From Plectosphaerella cucumerina (Eukaryota; Ascomycota; Sordariomycetes; Glomerellales; Plectosphaerellaceae), in the NCBI GenBank assembly GCA_020746995.1, contig JAGPXD010000007.1, positions 2,170,001 through 2,234,000 of the forward strand: 64,000 bases of DNA. The letters are read 5' to 3'. Of the stretch, positions 31,694 to 43,200 are shown piece after piece. The position numbers and the translations under genes are program-made. Numbering within the stretch: the first letter of the stretch is position 1; every line of letters starts with the position of its first letter. The notes beneath the pieces were generated by a model. It saw only the letters and a list, made by a program, of their open reading frames with translations. It did no database searches and was not told the DNA's origin.

Positions 31694-33007
31694 TCAACCA
31701 CCCCCGTGTCTCTGCGGTGGCACCGGTGTGAGGGACATATTTCGTATCTGCTTGATGAGAAATTCCCTCTCGTCGATGAACTGCTCGTCATCGGTCCTGT
31801 CCTCCAAGAAGTGTGATAGGAAGGTCAACAGTTTCTCCCTGTTCATAAGCAGGATCTTCTGGACGGCGATGGATTTATGCGGATTGGCCACGAAGACCTT
31901 GAAGACGTGAAAGCCCTCGTATTGCACCATTTTCCGGTCGTCCCGGAGCAAGTTCATGCAAATCTTGAGATGCTCGCCCCGGTCGACATAATTCGTCATG
32001 ACGCTATAGTTGGATCGGTCGAGCAGGATTTCACCGAGTAGTTTGATAGACTGTCTCTTCGTGACGTAGCTGCTCGATTGGACAAGCATGCTGTTGTATT
32101 TGTCGAAGAACAAGTCGAAATTTGTCGACAGGTATCTCGGCACCAGTTCCTTATGCCTTGTCAACAGTTCCTGCCCGAGCCGGTCAGCTATGTTTTCTTC
32201 TTTCCGCATGTACTTGATGGGGTATCGCCATACTCTGAATGTGGTAAAGGCATCTGCCGAGACCTCGAAAGAGCTCTTGTCGATCCAGTCGAAAAACTTC
32301 CAGAACACGCCGTTGCCGCCTTGTTGGCGGTCTCTGTCGATGACGCTGAGGCCCTTCGCGCTGGATCCTGGCCGGTCCCCATCATCATACAGAATGGCCG
32401 CTGCAGCCGATTCTGACTTCAACACCTCGCGCAGCACTGAGCCCGCCGGGGTCGCGCTCTCCTTGTGTTCGTAGCCCTTGCATAGCTCAAGAAGAACCTG
32501 TGGTCGGTTGTTGACAACGTATGAGAGGGCAATCGGATCGCTCTTGGGAGAGGCTGTCGGCGGGCGGAAACGAAAGACGTAGGAGAAGACGACTTGAGTG
32601 TCTTTCCGAGATTCAAAGGGAAGGCGCCATAGGTTGACTGCCAGAAGAAATAGGAGGTCTTCTTCGATGAGCCCCGTTACCAATTGGTAGATCTGTTCTG
32701 GGCTGCTTTCCACCTCTGGCAAATGATCAGCATGGTGTAGGTCACCAGGGGCTTGAAGCCCGACGTCTGTTTATATACCTTGCGTGCCTTGCAGTATCAT
32801 TTTCATTTGGCTCAGGACCTTGGCCAACTCTTCAGACTGTAAGCCAGAACAGCGAGGTCAGCACCTGTAGTCAACAGATTCAAGGGACCCAGAGCAGCCA
32901 ACCCTAGAAGCACCTCCAGGACCATCCAGTTTGGTGACATGGTCTCTGGCTTGTTTGGGAAGGTCCACAACAGTTCTTGTTCGGGCTCGGCCAAAGAGAA
33001 AGGACAT
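31694..33007 (-). CDS. HYM1: MO25/Hym1 scaffold protein
   Basis: Armadillo-like scaffold that activates Ste20/GCK kinases in the MOR/RAM (NDR kinase) pathway for polarity and cell separation. Exons 33007-32903, 32836-32779 and 32715-31694, 394 residues. The start MSFLFGRARTRTVVDLPKQA fits the family. After the introns the sequence runs SEELAKVLSQMKMILQGTQ and EVESSPEQIYQLVTGLIEED. Family blocks FDLFFDKYNSMLVQSSSYVT, TKRQSIKLLGEILLDRSNY and KIFV-type FHVFKVFVANPHKS are present. The intron 1 donor (GTTGGC) is weak and was chosen for phase, so the exact residues at that join (GGASR/SEELAK) are uncertain; the rest is clear. Confidence 0.92.
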
Positions 33008-34662
33008 GATGTCGACGCGACCTCGGGCGTGGTGGAATATGTTCGGTTCGGAGGCTGTGCGAAGATTATATCGGCCGAGGGGTTGGGCTTCCCCAGAAGG
33101 TCGAGGCGGCGTTTTGTCGTCAGCCGTTTACATCCAAAGCAAAGGACGTTCAAGGGCGGAAGGTGCCTTTGGACCAAGGTCGGGAGGTGCCTAGTCGCAG
33201 GCTCGGGTCTGTTGTCTTGGGTAATTCCGTTCCAACAAGATCGAAGATCCGGCAGCCAGGAAGCACTGGACGTACGGGCAATGCGAGTCAAATGTTTTGT
33301 ACAACAACAAACCCGAGCTGCGATTGGGATCAGACTTGAAACGATCGAGGGGATGGTCTGGCGGGCTGTTATGCTTGGTTAGGTAATTCACCTCCAGCTC
33401 CACACCCCGCGCGGGCCGCCCCCCGCACCGCTGCAGCAGCGACACTGACGGTGCATTGGCGCAGTGCAGTGTCCTGTCCATATCAGCCTAAGCAAGTTCA
33501 CTTTGCCCTTCCGAGTTGGGTCGATCGTGGGTGCACTCATAAACACGGGCTGGTTTTCGAAATGGTATTTATGGCCATGTCATTGTATTTATCGCCTGCT
33601 AAGGGGAAAGCAACCCGATCCTTCGGATCACCAACCCAACCTGTTGCAGTCAGTTGCCCCCAGAACCACAAGCCACGACAAAAGATTTGGGGACTTAAGT
33701 GCATCTGCTGCCCCGTGAGCCGGGGACTCGTCGACTCATGGGAGCTCGATGCACGGCATCCACGCAGCGGCAGGAGAAGGGACAGCTTCAAGTAAAAGCG
33801 TCACCCCGTCTTCTCCTGCTTTACCAACCACGTAGTATGCGTAATATGATTGCAATACTGCGTTCAAAGTCTTGATGGTGAGATTATGTGGCTATTGGTA
33901 CAAATTGAGGAAGTTTCACTTTGCCCGGCGTGCCGCAGCCTATTTTGTTACATACCGATCAATGACAATTTGGCTCGATGTGACTCACCAGGTAGCAGTT
34001 CTTCAGCCTGAGGAAGTCATCGAGACATTTGTCCTTGTGGACTGCGTTGTAGTCGGCAATGATGCATTGTCCATACTTGGATGCCTTTGTTTTACGTTTG
34101 ATTAGTCGGGCTCGCTATATGGGTAGGGTGAAGCCGCCTACCTCTGCCGAGCACTGCGCAGCAGCGGCGGCAAACTTCTTGATAGGTCGCACCCGTCCGT
34201 TCATGATGTACGAAACGGGACCAGGGGAATGCGTGATGTCAAAGACAAAGTTACTCCATGTTTGTTGCAGTCGCGGGTTCTGAGTGGATGCGCGTGGCGG
34301 GCATCGGTTGGCATATTACGTAATCAACCATGTTCCCAGGTCGACAGTCGCGTCCACTTCGCGACCGCGCGCGCGACCAGAATTGGATGTCACCTACTGG
34401 CCAGCTTCCAACTACCATAAATCAATACCAAACAACATGAAAAGCTACCTGTCCGCCCGAGTTCTGCCCTGACAATCAACTGCAACCGCCCTGTCTCTCC
34501 AGGCCCCAAGGCCGAGCACAGGTCACACGCCAAGGGACAACAGAATTGGAGACAAACCGCGACTCGGCCATATCACACCTATTTCTTTGTCCCAACTCGA
34601 TTCCGGGCAATAACTTCGACACAACCTTCTAGTATGCTGTATACACCACAGCACCCGTTCAC
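33008..34662. other. 1.65-kb gene-free region between MO25 and SFI1
   Basis: Divergent promoter region. Many short frames exist on both strands but none has recognisable protein features or a consistent splice pattern. A GC run of CGCG repeats lies near 34360-34380. I cannot exclude a non-coding RNA. Confidence 0.45.
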
Positions 34663-37521
34663 ATGCTCTCGCTGCCGCATCGCCCAGCGCATCTCAGCCA
34701 GGACGGCCCGCCGAACTTGTCGCCCTTTCCAGGTCCAGAGTCCTACTATTCTGCCCGAGGTACGCGACTTGAGAACGCTCGGTAAACATGCTCTAACAGC
34801 CCGACAGACATCGAGATCTTGCATCATGTCGTTGTCACGGCGCAGGCGGACCTCGAAACCCTTCCCGAAGGCGAACGGCTGGCTACCAATGCACTGTTTA
34901 GAGCATACGACCTCGTCCTGCCTAGATATGGCGTCGACCCTGAACAAGATCACCACCTGTCCCGTCTTGTGTTTCGAGTCGGCGGAGAGCGAGGCGACAA
35001 GCCCTTGTTCGACAAGTTCAGGGCTGTCCTGTCGCGCATGGGAATCGAGCTCGAATTCGATGCAGATGTGTCGATCAGCTCTGCGCAAACCATGTCCGAC
35101 ACGGAGTCCCAGAGTCACCAACCTATCGAGATGCGTCAAGATCGGGAGTCCTCTTCGCCAGCGGCGGCCAATCCAGAACCGAAACAACGAGTTGTTGGAT
35201 ATGTCGCGACATCCTACTCGGCACGACGCCCCTCCCCTGCTCCGCATGCCGGGGCCTTGGAAGGAAGCTCGTCCGGATTGAGGGAACGGGGAGACGACCG
35301 AGCATCTGAAGAATCATCAACAAAGGGCAGCGTTGAAAACCCCAAGCAAAGTGCTGATCCAAGCTTCCGTGCGATGCTTTCTCTGGAGCCAAACCCCTAC
35401 AACGTAAACATTGGCGCTGCCACTTCCCAGCAAACTCTACGGCCTGCTGGCCTGTTGACGGATGAATGGAGGAAGGAGCCTGTGTTCAACCAATCCATCA
35501 TGGCAGACAATCGCCCCTCTACAACGCCCCCCGCTGCCTTGCAGAACCATGCTTCAACAAGTCAGGGCCAATTTACGGACCATCAGCAGTCAAGACACAG
35601 GTCATCCCAAGTGGCTAAGCAGCTCAGCCCAATCACTTCTCCCAATGCTTTCGCTGAAGAAGATGTCGAAGTTCATCTACAGCTGCAACGACGAGCTTCG
35701 AGAGCTTGGGGTCTCTTCCAGCTCACCAAAGCCGTATCTCACTGGAACGTCTGGGCAGAAGAGAAGCTAGACCGAGCAGAAGTGGCCAGGAGACACATGA
35801 CTCGATATCGGCATTTCGGGTCGTGGCGGGACAAGACACTCGATGTCATGCTGTACAGTCGCAGGCTTCTGCTAGCTCAAGGCAAAGGTGTCTGGCAGCA
35901 TGCTGTAGAGGAGGCACATGGTCACAAAGAGGCTGCAATGGCCACATTCGCCAACAGAAGCATACAGCAATGCTTGGCTCGTTGGGCCTCCCTTCCCAGC
36001 GCTTCTCCCAGCCCAAAGGTGCCTCGTGGGAATCCTCAACTTCTCAGCGACAGCATCTCTCGGTGGTGGACATGCGCATCGCAGTTGCAAAACACCGGCT
36101 CCCTGGTAGGGCGTACAACGCGCAGTGCTTGCGCACAGCCAGCAATGGCAGCCTGGCAAGACCTGCTCATATGTCATGAGCACGCCATGCTGTTGAGGCG
36201 TCATCGGCTGTTGCGAGGCGTACTCTATCACTGGGAACTTATGCGTCGCGGTCGCGAGTATGCGATAGGGATCGCTGACGAGGACGTGCGCAGAGTCATT
36301 GCACGCTGGCAGACGTTGGGGCAGAGGCGGGTGCCAGTTCAACGTGATATCTATAGGGATCGTCACGGGGCAGAAGTCAGCGTCCGACGCGATGGGTCCT
36401 ATGTTCTTGCTGCGACATGGCGCCATAATCTCCTCAGAGATTCTTTGTCGAAATGGCAGTTCGAGACATCGGGCCATGCGGGTCTGTGGCAAAAAGCAGC
36501 CTCCCTGTCGACCGCTGTTTCTACTTACCGTGCGATATGTTCATGGCATGGCGTCAACCGCGAAGTCGACACACTGCAGGTATGGGCCAGCCGTGCCGAC
36601 CGATATCTCGTCATCAACGAATGTCTCGGGAGAGCACGGCACATTGCAAGACCCTCCTGGAGCCATACGACTCGAACGCTGTACGCCCGCGCCAGGTGGA
36701 GACAGAAACATCTGAACGTCCGAAGGATCGTATCGTCGTGGAAAAGGCAAACGAGATCAAGGGACCGGTTGGACGCAGTCGCTCGCGATTGCGAGGTGGA
36801 CTCGAGCGCCCGTCGCCTGATCCAGACGCTTCATGCGTGGCAAGAAGAGTGCGAGGGACTACTTGCGTCAGACTGGACCTCACATCTGCCCGGCTCATGG
36901 ATCAACGAATGGGCCGTTGCGGATGAGCTGCTGCAGCTGCTTCGAGACGAATCATCCGCAGCGTGGGAGGTGTGTCTCAGATCCAAGATCTACAACAAAT
37001 GGCGGGCGCTGTCGGTTCAATTTCACTCTCAATCCTATGTCGTCAGCGACGTGGTTGAGAAGAACTCGAGAAAGTTGACCAGGCGCATCCTTCTCCATTG
37101 GCAACAGTCCGGCTCGGGTACCGCGCATTCGTTGGCGTCACGCACCGCATCTCGGAGTACCCACAACCCAAGAACGTCAATTTGGTCAAGGACGCAGACG
37201 AGGCCCACGGCAGCCTCGTCGCTGATGGACTTTGGTGGCGTCCAGTCTCTGGAGGAGTCTTCTTTGTATAATGCTGCAGAGCATCATGGTCTCTTGGACA
37301 CACCGACTCGCTGGACAGGTCTCGGATCTTCGTTAACACGGCTTCCTACAACAACACCTCGCGCACCTTTGTCGACTCCTTTCGAGCGCGAGCTCCGGAC
37401 TCGGTACAACCAGACTAATGGCGCGGGTCCCAGTGGTTTGTCGACCAGCCAGACACCACGACTTTCTGCAGCAGATGCACGACGAATTGCGGAGGAAAGG
37501 AGGCGCAATCGGCCCTCATAA
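34663..37521 (+). CDS. SFI1: Sfi1-type centrin-binding spindle pole body protein
   Basis: Half-bridge component that binds centrin (Cdc31) through many helical repeats and drives spindle pole body duplication. Exons 34663-34759 and 34808-37521 with a 48-nt intron, 936 residues. The N-terminal Sfi1 domain is clear: ESYYSARDIEILHHVVVTAQ, LPEGERLATNALFRAYDLVL and FDKFRAVLSRMGIELEFD. Residues ~300-780 contain tryptophan repeats of the form AxxxLxxWxxW/R: RAWGLFQLTKAVSHWNVWAE, YRHFGSWRDKTLD, QQCLARWASL, MAAWQDLLI, RGVLYHWELMRR, VRRVIARWQTLGQ, HNLLRDSLSKWQFET and RRILLHWQQSG. The C terminus is disordered and basic. A short out-of-frame ATG at 34634 forms an overlapping uORF. Confidence 0.9.
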
Positions 37522-38097
37522 CATGTCCAGATTAGTAGTCCCTTGAGATACATAGCTGCTTAGATCCCACATAATGCCTTGTTGAACGTTTCACTCCTCA
37601 AACTCGGCAGGCCTGTTTGTAAAGATGAACGATTTAGCTTATACTGGCTTCTAGAGATCTAGAATTTATAGGAGTTTTATTAAAGTAATTACTAAATTCT
37701 CTATACTATTTATTTTTCGAGTAAAAAGGAATACTATCTGAAGAAAGTTTTAATATTCCAGCTTTAAAGTAGTTGTCTCTCCTAGGTGCTTAGGAAGTAT
37801 TCGGTTAGCAGGTACCCAGCCTTTATCTAAGGTAGTACACTGTAGTTTGGCCTGAAGCTCAGGCCATGTCCCCACAGTAGCTCGCCTGCGCGACTGTGAC
37901 GTACCACGACGCTTCTACTCAGGCAACACACAGGTGTCGAGACCCTATCTACACCACGAGATTCGACGACTCCGCTACTCGCGATTGTGCCAAGCGCATT
38001 GAGTCCTGTGTTCGACTCCTTCCAGCTACCTCGCGCCTTGTTCCCGGACCCCCGATCAAGTCCGCTGATATGCCGACGCCGCCGCGCCTATCGTAGT
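37522..38097. other. Intergenic region SFI1-RAV1 with AT-rich island
   Basis: 576 bases, no gene. About 37600-37790 is AT-rich and TA-dense, again RIP-like. The last 200 bases are of normal composition and serve as the RAV1 promoter. Confidence 0.5.
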
Positions 38098-41000
38098 ATG
38101 CGAGCCGTGCTTCCTGGGAGACCAGCCTCGGGACTCCAAGCCCTGGCGACGGGCTTCTGGAACTCCAAACAAATTGATGTACGCCAATGAAGCAAAAACT
38201 AGACATGGTATAGACTGACGAGGTTGGTAGGTTTACATCACCGGCAATGGCTTTGCGATCCTCCAAGACCCCGATTCTCTCATCCAGACGATTTACGATG
38301 ACGACGAAAGCGAACTCCTCGCGGTTGCATTCGATGAAGCCTCCGGAAAGATAGCGACCTGCACCAATTCGGTGGTCAGGGTGTACGAACCGTTCGGGCA
38401 CAGTGAAGATGCCCTCAAGGTGAGTCAGGGAAAGGACCATGCCAGCGCATGCCAAACATCATTTAAACATGGGCTAACATTGCTACGTACGACCAGTGGG
38501 CCATTCAGACGTCCTTCCCCGTCCCCGATCAGACGAATACTATCGAGTTTGCACCATGTCTGTCATGGGGCGCCACGGAGGAACTTCTGGTGTCGACATC
38601 AACACTTCAACTTTTCCGAACCGGCCCAGACGCAACGTGCATATGGGAAAAGCGCCTGCCGAACCCTGCAAAGGCTACCAGTCTGTCCTTCGACTCCGCT
38701 TATGTTGCCACCATCGGCTACTATGACAGCATCGTCAAAGTCTGGCGACGACTCAATTATGGTGCAGACGAAGTACGGTTCGACATGGCGTGCCTTCCCC
38801 ACCCGCAAACTGTCACTGCCATTCGTTGGCGGAAGCCGTATCACGTCGAACAAACCATTGAGAATGTTCTGTACACAACCTGTCTGGATCTTTCAATCAG
38901 GGTCTGGGTGGGTTCGGATATCCATTCTGGACTCCCTCTCTACTTGAAGGGCAAGGTTGATATATCCTGGTCCATCCAACAACAGGCTCTGGCCAACGCA
39001 ATGTCGCCGCAGCCATGGGTCTTCTTCGTCGACGGGCGGGACGTCACTGCAGCAGCCGAAAACGCAATCCAGCGTACGCCTTCTGCTGTTACTGAGAGCA
39101 ATGCAGCTATTGAGCGACTAGTTGGCATCGCAAGCAACAACTCGGAGCTATGCTTCGTGTACGGCGGTGGTGACACCCTATCTGTGCTGGCGTTGGAAAA
39201 CGTTGGATCAAAGTCGCCATCGCTGTCCGTGACCAGCATTGCGCACATTGAGTCGAAGGACTGGGCCTTGCGCACCACCCCGGCCTCTCCAGCATCGAGC
39301 CACGTGGAGATACAGGCCTACTGTGCTCGAAAGTCCGGCCAACTCAGAATTCTTGTACACGAGTTCCATGGTATGGTCAAGGTTTTCGAGACCGACCTTG
39401 TCGAGCTGATAGACCCGAATGTTCCGCGGAGGCATATCAATATGCGGTGCAGTTGGTCGGGCCACTCTGCGCCCATTCAGAAAATCGTCCGCAACTTCAG
39501 CGGCCGTGCTGTTGTATCCCGGACAGCTGGCGGCGAAAGCATCGTATGGAGCCACTCCGACCACAGCGTGGGCTCGCCTGTCTTGTTACGACAATGCGTC
39601 ATCCCCGACCTTGGGCACATCCATCGGATATGCGTCCTCCGCAAGGGGAGATTCGTCGCGTTTCTGACCCACGATTCCATCTGCCTATGGGACTGTCGCG
39701 CACCTCAGGCACGCCTTCTGGGGCGTCAGTCGTACCAGCTCAGAGGCAAGCCCCTGTGCCTTCTCATACTTCCCCGCAGCGACCCAGCAGCATACCATAT
39801 TGCCCACATTGCCACTGTGTCATCAGAACAGGACGGCGTGGTGTGGGAGATACGCCTGCCTCTCTACGCGAGTCAAGGCACGACACCAGAGCCGCACGAA
39901 CCATCGATTCACCAATTCTGTACCTTTGACTTGGCCGGTGCTGACGGGCTTGCCTATGTCCTCCCGGTTGACCCTGCCGGTGCAGCCCCGGTAACGACCG
40001 GGTTTCTTGACATATTTGCCAAAGATGTCGCCATCTCGTACACGCACTCTGGGCGCGTGACTTTCTGGACTGCTCGCGTCGAGCAAGCCGAGCGCCGCGT
40101 CGAATGGCTATCAACCAGTCATGCGGAGACGGGACTCGATTCGCCGGCCCTGGTGAGTGGGAGCACCCTGAAGAAGGCGGCACTGGTCGACTCTTCACGT
40201 TCGCAGCTCTTCATTTGGGACATTGGAGGCGCACGCCTCGAGTACAGCCAAGACTACGGTGCTAATCACATCATTCGAGATCTCGACTGGACATCTACCC
40301 CCGATTCTCAATCCATCCTCGCTGTTGGCTTCCAAAGTCGCGTGATCCTCCTTTCTCAAATGAGGTTCGACTATCTCAACAAGGGGCCGGCATGGGCACA
40401 GATTAGGGAGATAAGTATTCGCGAGCAAACCCCTCGCACGATCGGGGATTCGACGTGGCTGGGTGATGGTCACCTGGTCATCGGTGCAGGCAATCAACTG
40501 TTCGTCGAAGGGAGAAGCTTCGGTCATGCCGACCCGCACATCAGTACCCTCAGACTGCCACAGAAGAAGGAGGGTACATGGGACTTATTCGAGGCCGTGC
40601 AGCGGTTCAACGGGCCACTCCCCGTCTTCCACCCTCAGTTCCTCAGTCAGAGCATACTGTCGGGGAAGACCACGACTGTGCAGCGGATCCTCATGGCGCT
40701 GCACCAAACACTGAAGTACCACATCCCGGGCGAGAACATCGATGACTACCTGGGACTCAACATGAGCGAGTTTTACACATCAGAGGTATTGTCGGCCGCC
40801 TTATTACAACTTTGCCTGTGTCTAACTCGGGCGCCGTATCTAGTGTAAACGCTCCCAGCAACGTCAACCACAGGCCTCCTTTGCACAGAGAGGAGACAAG
40901 GGGATAGATGATGAAGATATCTTCTCCGAGTCTGTGGCTTCGGCCATCAACGAGCGTCTCACAAAAGTTGGCCTGCCTCAGCTCTCTGGGCACGAGCAGA

Positions 41001-42461
41001 TCCAGCTAGCCGACATTGTTGAATGTGTCGGGCTTGTTGAGAAGCATCGACGATCCCTCGATGAGAACGGGGCCCGCTTCATGTTGTTCTTCCGCCAACA
41101 TGCGCTGCGCAAAGGCCGCACAAACGAGATGAGCATGTCGTGGAGAGAGATAGTCTGGGCCTATCATTCCACCAGCCAGGATATCCTTGTGGATTTCGTA
41201 TCCCGTCAGAATCATGGAACCCTTCGCTGGGAACATGCACGGGAGAGCGGTATGTTCATGTGGCTCGAAGACCACAATGCTTTGGTAAGTTACGGCACTT
41301 TGGGCTGGGAAATTTTACTAACCATTGTGACCAAAAGCGGTCTCAGTTCGAACTTATCGCTCGGAACGAGTATACCAAGGGAGACGACAAGAACCCAATC
41401 GACTGTAGTCTCTTCTATCTTGCGTTGAAGAAGAAGACCGTGTTGCAGGGCCTGTGGCGCATGGCCACGTGGCACCGTGAACAGGCTGCGACGCATCGAC
41501 TGCTTGCAAACAACTTTGACGAACCGAAATGGCGGACGACGGCGCTGAAAAATGCATATGCCTTGCTAAGCAAACGGAGGTTTGGTATGTCTTCTAGCAG
41601 CCTTCTCGGACCCTTCATTCCCCAGCTGACATGCGACAGAGTACGCCGCGGCGTTCTTCCTACTGGCCGACCATTTGCAAGATGCCGTCAACGTCTGCTT
41701 GAATCAGCTCAAGGATATGCAGCTTGCAGTGGCTGTGGCACGCGTCTATGAAGGCGACAATGGCCCAGTATTGCGCAAGCTTCTGGAAGAAGAAGTCCTC
41801 GGGGTCGCTGCGCGGGAGGGCAACCGGTGGCTCGCTTCCTGGGCGTTCTGGAAGCTCAACCGCAAAGACATGGCCGTCCGCGCCTTGATTGTGAGTGTTT
41901 GCTGAACCGTCAGCTCCTCTTATACACCACTAATTTTGCCCAGACCCCTGTTTACACGCTGCTGGAAACACCGCTGGTGCCAGACATGGACTCGAAGCTG
42001 TTTTTGACCGATGACCCCGCACTCGTGGTCCTCTATGCACAACTGAGGGAAAAGACGTTGCAGACGCTGCGGGGTGCCTCCAAAATAACACCACGAGTGG
42101 AATGGGAGTTTGTGCTACACAGCGCAAAGTTGTACGACCGGATGGGGTGCGACCTGCTAGGTCTCGATCTCGGTAAGTTCTTGCGTGCCTATCTGCCCTC
42201 CCCTGGTCATTACTACGGAATTCTCATCCGTCAACAGTGCGCAACTGGGAGTTCCCGGCGTCGGGCATGGGTTTGGTACCGGGACTCGGTGGGGAGGTGA
42301 ACCCTCTAAAGCTGCTCAGGCGCCGCAGTTCACTTGTTGTGGCCGATCTGCCCATGTCCGGCCTCCATGCAGGTGTCAGGTCTGCAGTCGGTAAAAACCC
42401 ACCGCCCACTGTGTTCCAGGAACCGGACTCGAGCTCGTTGCTGGACAGCTTCGGGTTCTGA
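38098..42461 (+). CDS. RAV1: RAVE complex subunit Rav1 (DmX/rabconnectin family)
   Basis: Large WD-repeat protein that, with Skp1 and Rav2, reassembles the vacuolar/endosomal V-ATPase. Eight exons: 38098-38178, 38231-38419, 38497-40785, 40844-41284, 41338-41584, 41640-41890, 41944-42172 and 42238-42461, giving 1,316 residues with phase kept throughout. The N-terminal WD propeller region shows LLAVAFDEASGKIATCTNSV, ATSLSFDSAYVATIGYYDSI and SWSGHSAPIQKIVRNFSG. The RAVE domain follows (VEKHRRSLDENGARFMLFFR, LFYLALKKKTVLQGLWRMAT, FFLLADHLQDAVNVCLNQLK, LEEEVLGVAAREGNRWLASW). The C terminus (LLDSFGF) is short. All introns are 52-77 nt GT-AG. Confidence 0.93.
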
Positions 42462-43200
42462 CCACGGACGCCTGGCCTGAAGTTGATTAGAGGTACAACA
42501 TATTGCGGGAAGTTGCGTATGGGATCCTTCTGCGCCGCCATCTCGGCATTCAGAGAGAAACATCGCAAGTTATCGGCTTGCGACTACGCTGCCTGTGTTT
42601 TTATTCGTCTGTGCCTGTGCGATAGCGGATCTGGAAGAGCCTCTGCTTCTTCGCCATTTTCTTGGTTGTAGGCAGTGTTCTGCCGATGGGGCCAGTAAGC
42701 GAACGCAGAGCAGGGGCTTCTGTAGGGCGAGGTTGCAGGGTATCGCGACGGCTGAATCACATGCGGCATTGGTTGCGATGGCAATGTCCCCATCACCATC
42801 CTTCTGTCTGGTACACCGATGAGCAGTAGCGATAAGTAGTGTGCAGCAGATACAACTTGGGAGCTGAGCTTGGTCCGATTTGAGGTCGTCATGAGAGTCA
42901 TCGGCATCAGTGTTACTACAGCATTACTCATCTCACAGCGGGGGCGGGCGGCCAGGCCCGGGCGATGTGCGGGCTGTCCACGGCGGGTACTACCTGCCAT
43001 GCTCCAGTGCCTGATCCACCTGCACCGTACTGATACAGCCGCCAGTTCTTCGACCGTCTCACGCCGGGCCTCATTCACAAACCACCCCCTTCACCTGTAC
43101 TTGTACATATCACCGGCGGGTATCTGGTCATTGCTCTCTGTCCGGGCCAACAATTTGGTTTCTCTGATTTGGCGCGCGTCATTCATTTGAATATCTGGCC
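42462..43200. other. Intergenic region RAV1-OPT
   Basis: 739 bases with no convincing gene. Minus-strand frame 42584-43078 (164 codons) lacks recognisable features. The region should contain the RAV1 3' UTR and the OPT promoter. Confidence 0.45.

Noticed and set aside
33191..34420. Several short plus- and minus-strand frames upstream of SFI1
   Set aside because: None exceeds about 115 codons with features; they overlap in conflicting frames as expected of non-coding DNA.
42584..43078. 164-codon minus-strand gene between RAV1 and OPT
   Set aside because: No recognisable motif, unusual composition and no splice support; more likely promoter DNA.
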